This document shows, one piece after another, positions 38,006-50,400 of a stretch of DNA of 64,000 nucleotides (within the stretch, counting starts at the first letter, position 1; every line of letters starts with the position of its first letter). Location: positions 32,813,619 to 32,877,618 of the forward strand of contig NC_034414.1 of assembly GCF_002078875.1 (NCBI RefSeq), written 5' to 3'. The notes beneath the pieces were generated by a model. The model was not told the DNA's origin. It saw nothing but the letters and a program-made list of their open reading frames with translations, and did no database searches. The position numbers and the translations under genes were made by a program. This DNA is from Numida meleagris. Its lineage: Eukaryota > Chordata > Aves > Galliformes > Numididae.

Positions 38006-39231
38006 TAGAATCATAGAATCACCAAGGTTGGAAAAGGCCTATAAGATCATCCAGTCCAACCATTCACCTACCACCAATAGTTCTCACTAAACCATGTCCC
38101 TCAACACAACGTCTAAACATTCCTTGAACACCTCCAGGGTCAGTGACTCCACCACCTTCCTGGGCAGCCCATTCCTGCGCCTGACCACTCTTTCGGAAAA
38201 ATACTATTTCCTAACGTCCAGCCTGAATCTCTCCTGGCACAACTTGAGGCCATTCCTTCTAGTCCTATCACTAGTTACACGAGAGAAGAGGCTGACCTCC
38301 AGCTCACTGCAACCTCCCTTCAAGTAGTTATAGAGAGTGATAAGGTCTCCCCTGGGCCTCCTCTTCTCCAGACTGAACAATCCCAGCTCTCTCAGCCGCT
38401 CCTCATAAGGCCTGTGCTCCAAACCCCTGGACCTGGCACTTGGTTTTGTTGAACCTCATCTCATTGGCTTCAGCCCAGCAATCCAGCCTGTCCCTCTGTA
38501 GGGCCTTCCTATCCCCAGGCGGATCGACATTTCCAGCCAACGTGATGTCATCTGCAAACTTACTGAGAGTGCTCTCAATGCCCTCATCCAGGTCATCAAT
38601 AAAGACATTGAAGAGGACAGGCCCCAGCACCGACCCCTGGGGAACACCACTTGTGACTGGTCGCCAGCTGGATTTAACTCCATTCACCACCTGGCCCTCC
38701 AGCCAGCTCCTTACCCAGCAGAGCATGCCTGTCCAAGCCACGGGCTGCCAGCTTCTCCAGGAGAATACTGTGGGAAACGGTGTCGAAGGCTTGGCTGAAG
38801 TCCAGGTAGACCACATCAACAGCCTTTTCCCTCATCTTCCATGCAGGTCACTAGATCATATAAGGAGATCAGGTTGGTCAAGCAGGACCTGCCATTCAGG
38901 AACCCATGCTGGCTAGGCCTGATCCCTCAGTAGTCCCACACATGTTGTGTGATCTCTTTCAAGACAATCTGCTCCATAGCCTTCCCAGGTACTGAGGGCA
39001 GGCTGACAGGCCTGTAGTTTCCAGATCCTCCTTATGACCCTTCTTGTAAATGGAAGTCACACTGGCAAGTCTCCAGTCTTCTGGGAGCTCTCCAGTTGAC
39101 CAGGAATGCTGATAGATGATGGAAAGCGGCTTGGCTGTCTCCTCCGCCAGTTCCCTCATCACTCTGGGATGTATCTCATCTGGCCCCATGGACTTGTGGC
39201 AGTCCAGGTGGAATAGTAGGTCTCTGACTTA
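38006..39231 (-). mobile_element. CR1 LINE, 1.2 kb, minus strand, with reverse transcriptase motifs
   Basis: The 3' end is at the left: TAGAATCATAGAATCACC at 38006 is the antisense octamer tail, followed by AAGGTTGGAAAAGGCC and CCAGTCCAACCATTCACC. Reading the minus strand from 39231 down, translated pieces run in CR1 ORF2 order: MGPDEIHPRVMRELAEE, then LPEDWRLASVTSIYKKG, then a motif-A-type segment with [11 protein letters not shown], then [18 protein letters not shown], then [12 protein letters not shown] (the FADD catalytic motif), then FNKTKCQ. Several frameshifts separate the pieces. The endonuclease and N-terminal part are absent, so it is 5'-truncated. The end of ORF2 is at about 38204-38422 ([20 protein letters not shown]). 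This is the longest mobile element in the window. Confidence 0.95.
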
Positions 39232-39939
39232 AAACCATAAAGGTGGTTAAAGTGGTTGAAGTCTCTGTTAGGTAAGTGGAAATATGAATTAACCTGATGA
39301 AACTTCAACTCAGAAATTTCTAGTGTGACTTACTGAACTGCTTTATCACTACAGTTGTAGTTTACATGGTGATTTAGTTTACTATAGAATCATAGAATCA
39401 CAGAATAAGTGGACATCTGCAGTAACAGCTGCAATTAATGTGAGCAAGATATGATTAGATCCCTAAGTGTATTGTATGTTACTGTTTAAGGAAAAAAAGT
39501 AGAGTTTTGTGCTTGTACTATAAGCATATAGGAGTATATAAGGATATTGTGTCACTTTCTGTTTTCTTTATCTTCCTATAGATATTGTGTGTAGGTGTAA
39601 GTACCTTACTGTTCCTCTCTTATATACACTATCCCTTCCTCTAGAGCCATTTCCCTAAAAGCATAGACAGAGAAAAATGTAGAAATCAAAGAGACAGGAT
39701 TCCAGTTATATTGTGTTTTTTTTTCATATGCAGAACTGAGAAAGAAAGAATGCTGATGTTATAAACATATCCCCATCAGAGTACATTTAGTATGATAGTC
39801 ATAAGTATCAAAATCACACATGAACTGTCTTGGAATCTCAAATGAATGTTTATCTAACCTCATGCAAGATTTAGATATTTACTATTTGAAAACAAAAGTA
39901 TTTTTTTTTAGTTTTTATGTCCTTGCCCTAGCTGATTAA
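39232..39939. other. Intron stretch with a degraded CR1-tail repeat
   Basis: AT-rich intron. At 39384-39410 there is a lone AGAATCATAGAATCACAGAA, the CR1 terminal octamer repeat without any recognisable CR1 body beside it. Confidence 0.5.
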
Positions 39940-40476
39940 AATGTTTTTCATACTTTGAGTTCAGCTATGCTAGCCTGTAAGCTGAAAATCAGTGTTACCG
40001 ATGAACTGTTAGGAATAAAAAAAAATTACTTAAAAACTCCGAGCAATCATCTGAAATTTTTGTATCACATGATCTTTTACAACATTCTTTTTAAAATCCT
40101 AGCTTTCCTAAAGGATATGTTACCAGTTTCTGACATTTTAGAGAATTTTACTCCTTCGTTAGCCAAGGATCAGTGTTACTTGTTCTGGAACAAATATTTG
40201 GTAGATCTGAAAAGTCTAACCTGTTTTATGAGAACAGAGACAGAAACAATCTTCTTTTATCTTATGATGAACTTGTTACTAGTTAGGAAGAGCTATGACA
40301 CAGTGCTCATCACTTCTGCAGTCAAGTTTTTCTTCCTTGATATGAATACCTGTGATTCAAAATATTTTTGCCATATGTTCTGGTGTATGTTTTCATTTCT
40401 CCTGAGTCTCATTTTGTTACTTTCTGTATTTCAAATCTGTGTCCATTTTTATTATTTATATTGGTGCACATTCTAA
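39940..40476 (+). other. Long open frame of unknown origin
   Basis: An uninterrupted plus frame of 179 codons (stop to stop); the first ATG is at 39967. The translation is rich in L, F, K, S and contains KLKISVTDELLGIKKNYL, ILAFLKDMLPVSDILENF, CYLFWNKYLVDLKSLTCFM and a hydrophobic C-terminal segment. I do not recognise it. It has no splice-flanked structure, no promoter evidence, and its last part overlaps the region where an antisense old LINE begins. It may be chance, a decayed transposon ORF, or a remnant coding exon. A frame this long is uncommon in sequence of this AT content. Confidence 0.3.
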
Positions 40477-40660
40477 TTTAGTATCCTCCATGAGTTTCAT
40501 TACCATGCTGCTAGTCCCTTCTTCCACTGACTTAATGAAGATGTTAAATAAAATCAGGCCTGATACCAATCCCTGCGGCACCCCAGTTCAGCTCACTGGC
40601 ATTTTCATTACTCTCTCCTTACAGGCTATCAGCTATTTAACTACATTTCTAATTAGCACA
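40440..40660 (-). mobile_element. Ancient CR1/L3-like LINE fragment
   Basis: The plus strand reads 'TAATGAAGATGTTAAATAAA', then ATCAGGCCTGATACC, then AATCCCTGCGGCACCCC, the antisense of the conserved reverse transcriptase region 'GVPQG..SG..LFNIFI'. On the minus strand a broken frame yields an LFNIFIKSVEE-like segment. The copy is heavily diverged, older than the CR1 at 38006-39231. Borders are approximate. Confidence 0.6.
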
Positions 40661-43430
40661 GTTAAAAAGAATTTACAAAGATGCTGTATCAGATATTTTA
40701 AGAATCCAAATGAATTACAACTATTAAATTCTCTTATCTATGCATATGTAATTGTAATCCAAAAATGCAGTCAACGATATTGGACATAATATGCATTTTC
40801 TAAAAATTCTATGAGCATTGCTCAATGTTCCATGTCTATATTGTCATTTTTATCACTTTACACTTTTAGACACTTATCTTTTCCATGTTGTTTTTCTGGA
40901 CCTTGAGTATGCTTTTATTTTTGTTGATTAATTCATTTTATGAAGTCTCTCCTTCTCCATCCCAGCCCAATTAGTGTGCAGTAGAGTTATCTAAGTTCTT
41001 CTTTTTCTCATTTGTTTGGCTTGGCAACTTCATCCACAATGATATGAATAAGAAATGAGTAAATGATAATCAGTTTGGAAGGAAGTTTTGCTCCATCTTT
41101 TAGATAAGGTATGTTCATAAAGCTGAGTGTTCTGCAGTTTTTCACAGTTGCCAGATTTTGCTAATGTTCTTGTGTGAGAACTTGTGATTTTTTTTCAAAA
41201 GCTTGAGAGGAAATGATAGGCTTTGTAAAAGGTGACAGATTAATAGTTGAGAAGACTAGAATTCCACTGTCCCAAAAAGGAAATGCATCAAAGAATAACA
41301 CTCTCGTTAGCTTGCTCATTTTCCAATACAAAGACCGCCCATTTTCTATTTTGGAAAAAAACATCCTTTTGGACATGAAGAATAGTTTATCCTCTATGGC
41401 AATTAAGTCTTTGAACTGTCCAATTGTAATTTTCCATGAAGGAACAATATATCAGCTGTGTGCTGGTACAGGACATTGACCAAAATATACATAAACACAT
41501 AATATACATAATATACAATTTACCTCCATTTTCTTCATTTCGCCCTTATGTTTATGAGATTCCAAGTGGAGAAAAATGAGTGTTCAGGAGCAGACTTCAG
41601 CCTTGCTGTCATGCTCACATGAATGTATCAGATGGCAAAGCTTTTTCATCAACCTTATTGAGACCTTTCCTAATGTTTATAGCTACATTTACTGACTTAG
41701 AAAGCTAAATTTGTTTCTGTTCTGTGTTTTATACACCCCTGGAAAGTGAATGACAGCTTTTGAGATGTTTTTATGTGAACATTTCAGTTTGAATCTTCAC
41801 AGAATCTTTTTCTTCTGAAAATCAGAAATATGTGGGTATTATTTCCATCAGTTGAAGAAATTGATTCAACATGGATCAAGATTTGAATATAACCAACACA
41901 TTGCCACAAAAGCATATACAAATAATACAATTTTCTGTGATGATCTAGAACAGTTTTAAAAAAATAATTTTGAAGTTGAAACTGATCTTTCTTATGCTTT
42001 CTGACCTGACTGTCCCTTTCATGCCTGTGCACTTAGGATTTTGCTGAACTTCAAGGGGCTGCGCACCTTCAGCAGTATCTGCTTTGATGATCTGCTATAA
42101 ATCCAGTGCAGTTTAATGTCTTAATTTGAATTATTTAATTATTTGGATTTTAGAGAATAGCAGGTGTTTATGGTTGGGAAGCACAGAGTAGGAATGAGAG
42201 ATATTTGGAAGACTTTTTTTTATGTTGTCTTGATACTGATAGCAACGAATATTGTGGCTTTTTCAGATGGATTGTTGATTTAATATTCCTTTTAAACTAT
42301 TTATTTTTGTGCACACTACAGGACATGATGCTTGTCTTTGCTATAGTTTCTAATTAAGAAATGCACAAATTTTTTAGATGTGCTTCTAGACAATTTGCTC
42401 AAGGACAGATGTGGCTTTGTGGGACAGCGTATGTTAATTTTGCTAAATTACAGTTAAAAAACCACAGTTTTATAGGCACATTTAGCAAACACAAAATTGT
42501 AGTATTCTTTGTTAGTTCTTCGTACAAAAATGCTCAGTGGGTGTTTGTTGTGGCTAGAAACTCACAAATGTAAGTTCAAAGAGAAAAATTTAAATCACAT
42601 TTTGATAATATGAATTGTAGTACTGAAGGACAATATAAGAAGATGAGTATTCCGTAGTCATGCAGATTAAGTGATCAAATATATTTTGAAACATACAAAG
42701 CTCCAACTTAGATTGAGAATTAGCTAGCTGCAGTCACAGCATTTGAAAACTGAGTTATAAATCTCTGGAAGCTGTGGAAATGTTACAGATATTTCAACAA
42801 GAAAGCAGTAACAGATACTATTGATTAGTTATGCTCTTTTGAACCTAGGAAAAACAGTAACGTTAATAAAGGAAAGTTCTGCAATTTTGAGGGCAATATA
42901 CATGCATCTTACTTGAGTTATAAGTAGAGTCCATTTCTGTCTAGTTAAGGATAATCAAAACATTTTTTAAAAAAATTTTCATATATATCCTTTGTCTTTT
43001 AGCTGCTGATACTGCATTCATTTTCTCAAAAAAAACCTGAATAAAGCTGAACTATGTATGATTAACTTATTTATTGAATTTTTAGCCTACACATCTGTAA
43101 GCTAAATAGTTCAAGAAAAAACACATGCATCATATTGAGGACTGTGATGTACTGGAAGCATGTTAGTCAGATGTAATTTGTGTTCATAGTATGAACTCAG
43201 AGCCTTTCAGTTACCGTTGTCTAAATGGTACCTTTAAAACTTTATTCACATTGGATAGTTGAATAAAAGATTTCACATTGCAAAAAGCAATTTTACCATC
43301 ATTAGCTAAAATAAAAGGGCCCTAGGAAGAAAGGATTATCATATATTACATAAAAAGTTCACCACCTTATAGCTCTAATCCTGTTAGAAAAGATTATTTC
43401 TAGCTAACTTAATCAGCCAGAGGTCTTTAT
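40661..43430. other. Intron stretch with no recognised feature
   Basis: AT-rich; short frames only (41213-41479, 41784-42032 minus, 42361-42573). No repeat family recognised. Confidence 0.5.
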
Positions 43431-43640
43431 TGCCTGGAGTATTAATTGATTTAGGTCTTCATTAAGGTCAGAGGTACACATGGCTGACCAGAGGCAGCCT
43501 ATTAGCACATTGTCACTTACGCTTATTTACATTGACTGAGCATAATGGTAGGTTATTTCACTGTTAGGTCAGAGGGTCACTGAATCTTTTGTGTACCCTG
43601 ACCTGTTAAAGGGCAGCAGTCACTCAGACACCATACTGCC
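43430..43640. promoter_or_regulatory. Candidate regulatory patch with nuclear-receptor half-sites
   Basis: The 10-mer AGGTCAGAGG occurs twice, starting at 43465 and 43566. The second copy belongs to AGGTCA-GA-GGGTCA (43566-43579), a direct repeat of hexamer half-sites with 2 bp spacing, the DR2 layout bound by retinoic acid receptor dimers. An inverted half-site TGACCT follows at 43599-43604. A homeobox-like TATTAATTGATTTA also lies just upstream at about 43440. No repeat family is recognised here. Function is inferred from motifs only. Confidence 0.3.
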
Positions 43641-45350
43641 TTCAGAATAAAGGTTTGGTTGATTGCATATTGACTTCATCCTTTCAAAGAAAAGTGTATT
43701 GGTTCATATAGTGCAAATATTAACATTGGCACAAAAACCTATATGTGAATGGTTGAAATGTCTGTATTAAAAAATCTCTGCACTTTTTATATTTATGCCA
43801 ATTAATCACTAGCAAGTTTTAATAGTACCAGTAGGAAAAGTTTTACAAAGTTTCTGTGTTGGGTTTTATTAACAAAAGCAAACAAACAAAAGAAATACCA
43901 ACTCAGTGCATTTCTAGAGGTATTCTGTTACTTTTTTTCCTTTTGCAAGTAGCAATAATTATAGGATTCTCTGGTTAATTAACAGTTTAGGTTAGTCCTT
44001 ATGTCCAATCAAGTCTATTTTTCTCCTTGTTTCTTTTCCTGAATTATATTTTGTGGAGGGGCTATCCTGATAATGCAGATGTGTTGTGTCTCACAATATT
44101 GTTAAAAAGTTTTCCATGTGCTAGAACAATTTGAAGTAGCACCAAGCATCATCCCGACTTTTCCATTTTGCAGTATCATGAATGCTTTCCTTCTAAAAAG
44201 TGAATTTCTAAGTTCATAAGAAGTGAATGTAGGAAGGACAGCTAAAAAAAGTGAAATAATTCTTTGCTGCCATAGTGACTTTCCTCCATGTTCGCCATGA
44301 TCTAGCTCTCTATTCTACTCCCTGCAGCACAAGTACAAAATGGAAAGCAATAATTCTCAAATAAGTGCTTAGCATTCTTGTATGCATGAATTTCTTACTT
44401 TGAATTTCTGGTTGTCTGTTGAATTCCCTTGATTACTTACAGTTGTGCTGACTGAAACAAAGAGATGCCAAATTATTGTGCTAGCTTATTTAGACTCAAC
44501 TTTCATTTAACTTACAGTGGTACAAATGAAAATAAAAGGGTAAAAAATTGGAATTGCATGAGCCTCTGCCTATAAACTGCTGGCTTCTTTGAAGCTATAT
44601 TGGAAATGAATTGCTATAAGTGAGTATATCAGCAGTACAAGTTATTTTTATTTTTCTCTAATATTTAATACATTTTTAGCACTGGAAATATGCATATGGG
44701 ATATAGTGAAAATTAAATAATCAGTGTATGACTACACATCAATTATATTGTAGTTTTGTTTCTGTGCTGAATTTACTGAATATGGAAGTCCTCTAGACTT
44801 GATACACTGTGAATCTATAGTCTGAAAAAATTTTCTGTTATCCTTGAAGATACTCCAAAAGGATAAACTGTTGCAGCATTCTAGCAGGGTTTTGCAGAAC
44901 ACTTTCACAACACAAGGACTGGCACCGTACATTGTGACATCCCCTGTTGTTCAGTACTGTGAAAAAGATATTATAAAGTCTTCCCTGTTTTAAATACTTT
45001 TTACTCTGCTAACAATTTTCTGTATTATGCCTCAGACAGTCTGGAGATAACCTCTTGAAATCTGCTAAAACAGTGTTTTTACTGGTTTGCTGCTTTGCCC
45101 CTGCTGATTATTTATATTTCCTTTTCATGACCAAGTCACTGGGACTGTGAAGAACATCCCTCCCCCTTTCCTTATTCTAAATTATGTCCCCTGAAGTACA
45201 GTTGCTCAAAACCTGTGGCCCCTTTTGACCATTTTCCCCTTCTTCCCCCTTGAATCCACCCTTTCATAGCATAGTAGCATGCTGAGAACTCTGTTTTTCT
45301 ATTAATTACATCTTAAGATACAAACAAGTATGTTAGGAACAGAGGGGTTT
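43641..45350. other. Intron stretch with no recognised feature
   Basis: AT-rich, with a pyrimidine-rich segment at about 45150-45260. No coding exon recognised. Confidence 0.5.
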
Positions 45351-47222
45351 TTAAAAATTATTTTTTTAATGAACTCTGCAAAATTCCCACTGAATCTGAG
45401 CCAAAAGCAGTGCCAATTTTGCTCAAAACCTTCAGAGATATTTTTTGACCTTGCTTATGATCAATGGAGCTAATTGTATCAGAACTGTCCAGGATACTTT
45501 AAGAAAGTGCTATCTTAGTCCGTATTTCAAAACACTGACAGATATTTTATCATTAATTAGTATTCATATTATGTCTCAAACAATCTGTTCAAGAAAGGGG
45601 AAGTGAACTGGTTGAACAGCTCTTCTGTCTACCTAATAATTAACATGGGTAATGCATGGAAAACCAGGAGCCCAACAGAAAGAGAAAGAAATATTGCTGG
45701 TATGATTTTTTTTTTCCCGTAAAAGTATAAACTACCTGTATCAGAGTTTTTGACTAATGCATGGGCTTCACTTAGCAGAGGTGGAAATAAATGGCTTACT
45801 TTAAAAACAAACCTGTGCCTCTCTGAATCATATCTTCCTGAATTTTTTTCTCATCTTGTCAGTATGCCACTTGATAGCTGGCTGGACTCCCTTGTTCAAT
45901 GGCACTTATTTTAAAATAGCACTAGGAAAAAAAAAAGACAATTTGTTCCTGTAAAGTAAAATATTACTTGCATATTTTTTCAAAATTCAAGATTATATAT
46001 AGCATTATCAAAACAATATTTTAGATATTTTAAACAATTTAAATTGTTGATGAATGTCAGTTGATATGTTTCCTCTGTGCCTCCTCCCCCTCTTCAGCTG
46101 CTAATCATAGAACTTGTATGCCAAATTGTATAAGATACTCTTCCAATAGTTACATGTGTGAGTCTTTTGTGAGACACAGACAGTTATGAGGACAGATTTG
46201 GAGTTGCATATGGGTCTGTCACATGGTTTGATTGCCGTGTCTTCTAGGACACAGATTTCTTTTTTAATTATTCTTAATTGTAAATAATTTTTACCATTTT
46301 TACAGTAAGTTCTGGAAAAAATTTCCTGAAGATTTCTTGCTTAGTCCATTTTCCCTCTCCACTGCAAATTGCTTCCTGTGCAGACTTCAAAGTTGCTTAC
46401 GCCCACCTTACTTCCCACTTCTATCCTTAGTTTTCTTTTGATTTGGAACAATATTCATTGCTTCTCTAATCAGCAAATGTATAGACTTTGTAGAGAAGCA
46501 CAGAAAAAGAGGATGAAAAGTTTTGATATTTACATTAAGATTTTATAATAAATCTTTTAGATGTCTGAATCATAAGAATAAAAATTTCCTTTGCTGCCTG
46601 CTTTCAAGAAAGTAGGTGTTCAGTGTTGCCAGGAAGATTTGGGAAAATCAGCCTAAAGTAACTGCATTGCAGCTCAGCTTAACATGTATTTGTACCCCTT
46701 TAATTCAATTTTCAAAGGATAAACCCATCTCTTTAGTTAAGTAGCACTCTTTTGCATCTTATTTTCAATCTGCAATTTGCTTTTACCTTCGAGAGGATTA
46801 TCATGATTTTTATAATACTCTGAAAGACAGTATGCATTCTCTCTCTGAAAATTAACACTGAAACCAGTGGAACACTGAAAAGAAATGGAAGCTTATTTAA
46901 AAGAAAGCAAGAACATATTTAATCATGTTGGGGCATCAACACAAGCTGTAACAATCAGTTACATCAGATATTATTTTACAATGATGCATGCATCCATATA
47001 TTAGCTGTTAGTTTAAAGTTTATTATGGTGCTGTGTTCATATAATATGTCTAAAGCCCTATCAAAAATGACCCTTAGAATGACATGTCTGCTACATTTTT
47101 AGTGAAGTGATAAAGGATGGCAAAGAACAGTAGTGCTGAAAGAAAATACTTGGAAAATCAAGAAGTGTTTCCTTTGTTTCCTTTGTATTCCTATAATTTT
47201 ATTTATTTATTTATTCTTTTAG

Positions 47223-47465
47223 GTCGGAGATATTCTCTACTGTGCTGGACAGATTGGCCTAGTACCTTGTACTATGCAGCTTGTTAGTGGTGGCGTATGG
47301 ACTGAGGCCACAGTTGCCCTCAGTCATGTTGAGAAAGTCCTCCAGGCTATGAGCCAGAAGACTACGCTACACCACGTCATCACAGCAATCTGCTATGTAA
47401 CTGACAGCAAACACATTCCTGTTGCTTATTCTATATGGAAGAAGAAATTAAGAGATTGTAAAAAG
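47223..47465 (+). CDS. DPH6: DPH6 exon: core of second RidA-like domain
   Basis: Internal exon of 243 nt, exactly 81 codons, phase 0 at both ends. It begins VGDILYCAGQIGLVPCTMQL, the strand-turn-strand 'G....AGQIGL.P.T..L..GG' motif of RidA/YjgF-like domains. It continues SGGVWTEATVALSHVEKVLQ (the helix in which homologues have 'EA..AL.N...VL') and HVITAICYVTDSKH, and ends WKKKLRDCKK. It joins in frame to GPYSQSIK of the exon at 3781-3955. The acceptor is TTCTTTTAG|GTC and the donor is AAG|GTAGCT. The remaining strands of the domain, including its last beta strand, must be encoded downstream of the window. No stop or shift is visible; the protein looks under constraint. Confidence 0.92.
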
Positions 47466-50400
47466 GTAGCTGTGATATCCACTTTCTTCTTTCTGAGTTG
47501 TCTTTTTCCCCCCTATGTCTTGTAGTAATATCAAAATTTTCTCAGTACATTTCAGAGGGGTTCAAGTAAAGCTAATTTGATTGAGTTTGATTGAGCTGTT
47601 ATGTTCTGGCTCATAAGTGGTTGTGCACGATTGAGAAAGAAAATTGCTTAATAGAAAGTTATATTCATCACTAACTTTGTCTTAATTCCCCAAAGCAATA
47701 TGGAAAAAAAAAAAAACCTCTTAAAAAGCAGTCAATTCCTCAGTGCCTTATTTGAACTACCTCTGCCCATATATTTTTGTAGAATAGGAACAGGGCATTT
47801 AACTTTTTATTAGTTGTTTTGTTGAGATTTTTTTCCCCCATTCTTTCTTGCAAGCAATATTGTCATGACAACTGAGTTTAGCATTTCACTGCTTATTATT
47901 ACTTATTATTCAGCTGAACTTCTGTGACCAGGATGGGGTGTGCCAGTTTCTTGGTTGACTCTAGATTATCTCTAACACAACAATAATTTCCCCAGTGATT
48001 TATAATGATATCATAATGATTTCTGTTATGCATGTACCATTTTGCTTTAACAGCCACGGAGCACTCTGCAAGCATTAAAAAGATAATGACCACAAATTTT
48101 GTAAATAAAATGTAGCTACTCTATAAATGAGTAAACAAGAGTAGTTACTACATAATTGCTATGCTACTTAATACAACATAGTTATTATAGTTTCTTGGGA
48201 GATATGTGGTTTGGAAGCATAGCATACGTTAATAGTTAATTTTGCCCTGGAAGAAGGGACAATGCTTCCCAATTCTTTTCCTTCTGTTTGAGTTCATGCT
48301 CAGTCTGTCTGCACTATGCACTTGTCTTTCTGAGGGAAGGGGTAGACTTGCTTGGCAGCTAACAGTTAACCGAGATTTAGTAATAAAGTATCCTCCTAAG
48401 GATCTTCCTCCAAGACTAAGTGTATTGAATTGGAAAGATTCCTGGTCTTCTCTGTAGCGCTCTTTTAGGTCTGCTAAGATCTGATTTTTCATTTCTGTTT
48501 TTACTGTAAAATGTACTGTTTGTTTTACACCTTGCAATTTCTACTCTAGGGCATGCTGTCAGGTGTTTTTTATGTTCTAGTATTTTTGGTGAATGCCTTG
48601 AACTTTACAGTATATTTGAAATAGGTCAATTATTAAGGTCCTTGCGTACTTAAAATTCTCCGAAGTAGCTAACTTGTAGAGTGTAGAAATAACCTCAGCT
48701 TTATGACTGCTGCTGAAAAATGGTAATAACTTTTTATGGTTTGGTTTGGAATCACTTAAGGAATTCAGAAAGATACATTCCTCTAAATAATATCATCACA
48801 CAGAAAGCTACATTAGTATTTTCAAATTCAGTAATGTAATAGTTTTTTTGTTTTGTTTCGTTTTGTTTTCTGTGAAGGACAATGTTCCAAAGTTTGTGTT
48901 TTATTGAAGAAGACCTCAGCCTTTGTTTTTGTAAACCGTGTTTATATCAGGTTCTCAGACTTGCTGTGGAGATATTAGCATAGTTCTTAAGATGATGTTG
49001 GGTCTGCTAAGTTTAAGGGTTTTATAGATCAATGCTGCAAGCTTTAAATGGAAACAGCAAGTGAGACATCAGTACATTTTCAATAGTATCTTAATAATAT
49101 ATTATCTTTAGCTGTTGTTTTTTATGAGATATACCATTTCATGATGTCTTTGAGGGAGCAATTAGAGATGTTGCATGGAGTCGTAGCAGCATTAAGCTAA
49201 TTTAGGGTAGAGACATTATTGTCAGGGATGGTCCTGTAAAGTCATTTTGAAAAGCTGAGACTGTTTTTTGCTCTGTGACTGGCTAGTAACATGTACCATG
49301 ACCGTGAAGCCCACGTACTTTCTTAATAGTAATATATACAGACATAGATTTGAGGACAGATTGGTATTGTTTTGCTGTTCTTTGAAAATTTTCCTTTTAC
49401 CATGTAGAATCTTATAAATATTCTGTAATTTTTCGCTTAATCACTTTCTGATTGCTCAAGTCATAGCTTAAAAAATGGATTGCTGCCTACACACACTCCT
49501 GTGAAGGGTTAGCTGCCTAGCAGATTTTGGGAATGTTTAAGATAAAACATCCTAGAGGTGTATAAGGCATTGCTATAGGGTGCTTATCAATCTTGCTCTG
49601 TGCTCATAAGATCCTATTCATTAATGACAGTATCAGAAATAGTACAAAAATATTAGGAGATTAAGTAATATGTGCCACAACATGATCTAAAAATTGGAAA
49701 AAATTAAAATATCGGTGGGAACAAGACATTATTAGCAGCTGGATATTCCGATTTCTGTATCATTTTGTCAATAGAAGATTAAGAATAGTTGCATTTTTCC
49801 TCAAGCTGTGCATACTTTTATGATCAGTAATGGCTTATGTATACAGCAAAGCATAGAAAAAGATATATCAAACACAAAGAACCAGAGGGAACTGTCCTTT
49901 CCTGAAAATATAATTGATCATACAATTGTTAATATAAATAGATATTCATCAATGAGCTTTGGTTTTTGAGGAGAAGTACTAGCTGGCATGTTATTAGGAA
50001 AAAATGTTCTTTTTGGCTGATTCTACTCTAAGAACAGGAAAAACAGTAGAGCTTGCTGTTAAATTACATTACTCTTCTCCTTGCCTCCACAGAATCAGTG
50101 AAAACAGGAAATGTACTATTCATACCTCTTAATATTTTATTTGAAGGAGCTTGTAACATACTGTCTTTCTGGAAGCCAGAACACAGTAGCTTTACTCTGA
50201 AGGCATCTATACATTAAAATATCAGTAGCACATCCCTTACTTGTCTTAGTTTTTGTTTGTTTGTTTTTATGCCAATAGTTCTATATAGAGTTCTAGTAGA
50301 TATGAATCATAGAATCATAGAAATGAAATAATAGTCTGTTTTCTTCAAGTAAATTAAGTCAGCCAAATGTGAAAGTATTTTATTATTCTTTAACTTTATT

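Larger units (their letters stand above)
3956..47222 (+). other. DPH6: Large DPH6 intron, 43,267 bp
   Basis: Phase-0 intron from donor GTAGGG at 3956 to acceptor TTATTCTTTTAG ending at 47222, preceded by a (TTTA)n pyrimidine-rich tract. It separates the entry motif GPYSQSIK of the second RidA-like domain from its continuation VGDILYCAGQIG. All repeats between 7 kb and 41 kb, and the N gap at 11025-11103, lie inside it. The 3956-7040 part holds no repeat I can name; reading frames there (4538-4732, 6080-6301, 6301-6528) are short and unrecognised. The 45350-47222 part shows only AT-rich sequence and short pyrimidine tracts. Confidence 0.85.

Noticed and set aside
38403..38916. Long frames on both strands as possible genes
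   Set aside because: The minus frame is CR1 reverse transcriptase ([16 protein letters not shown] motif). The plus frame is its shadow.
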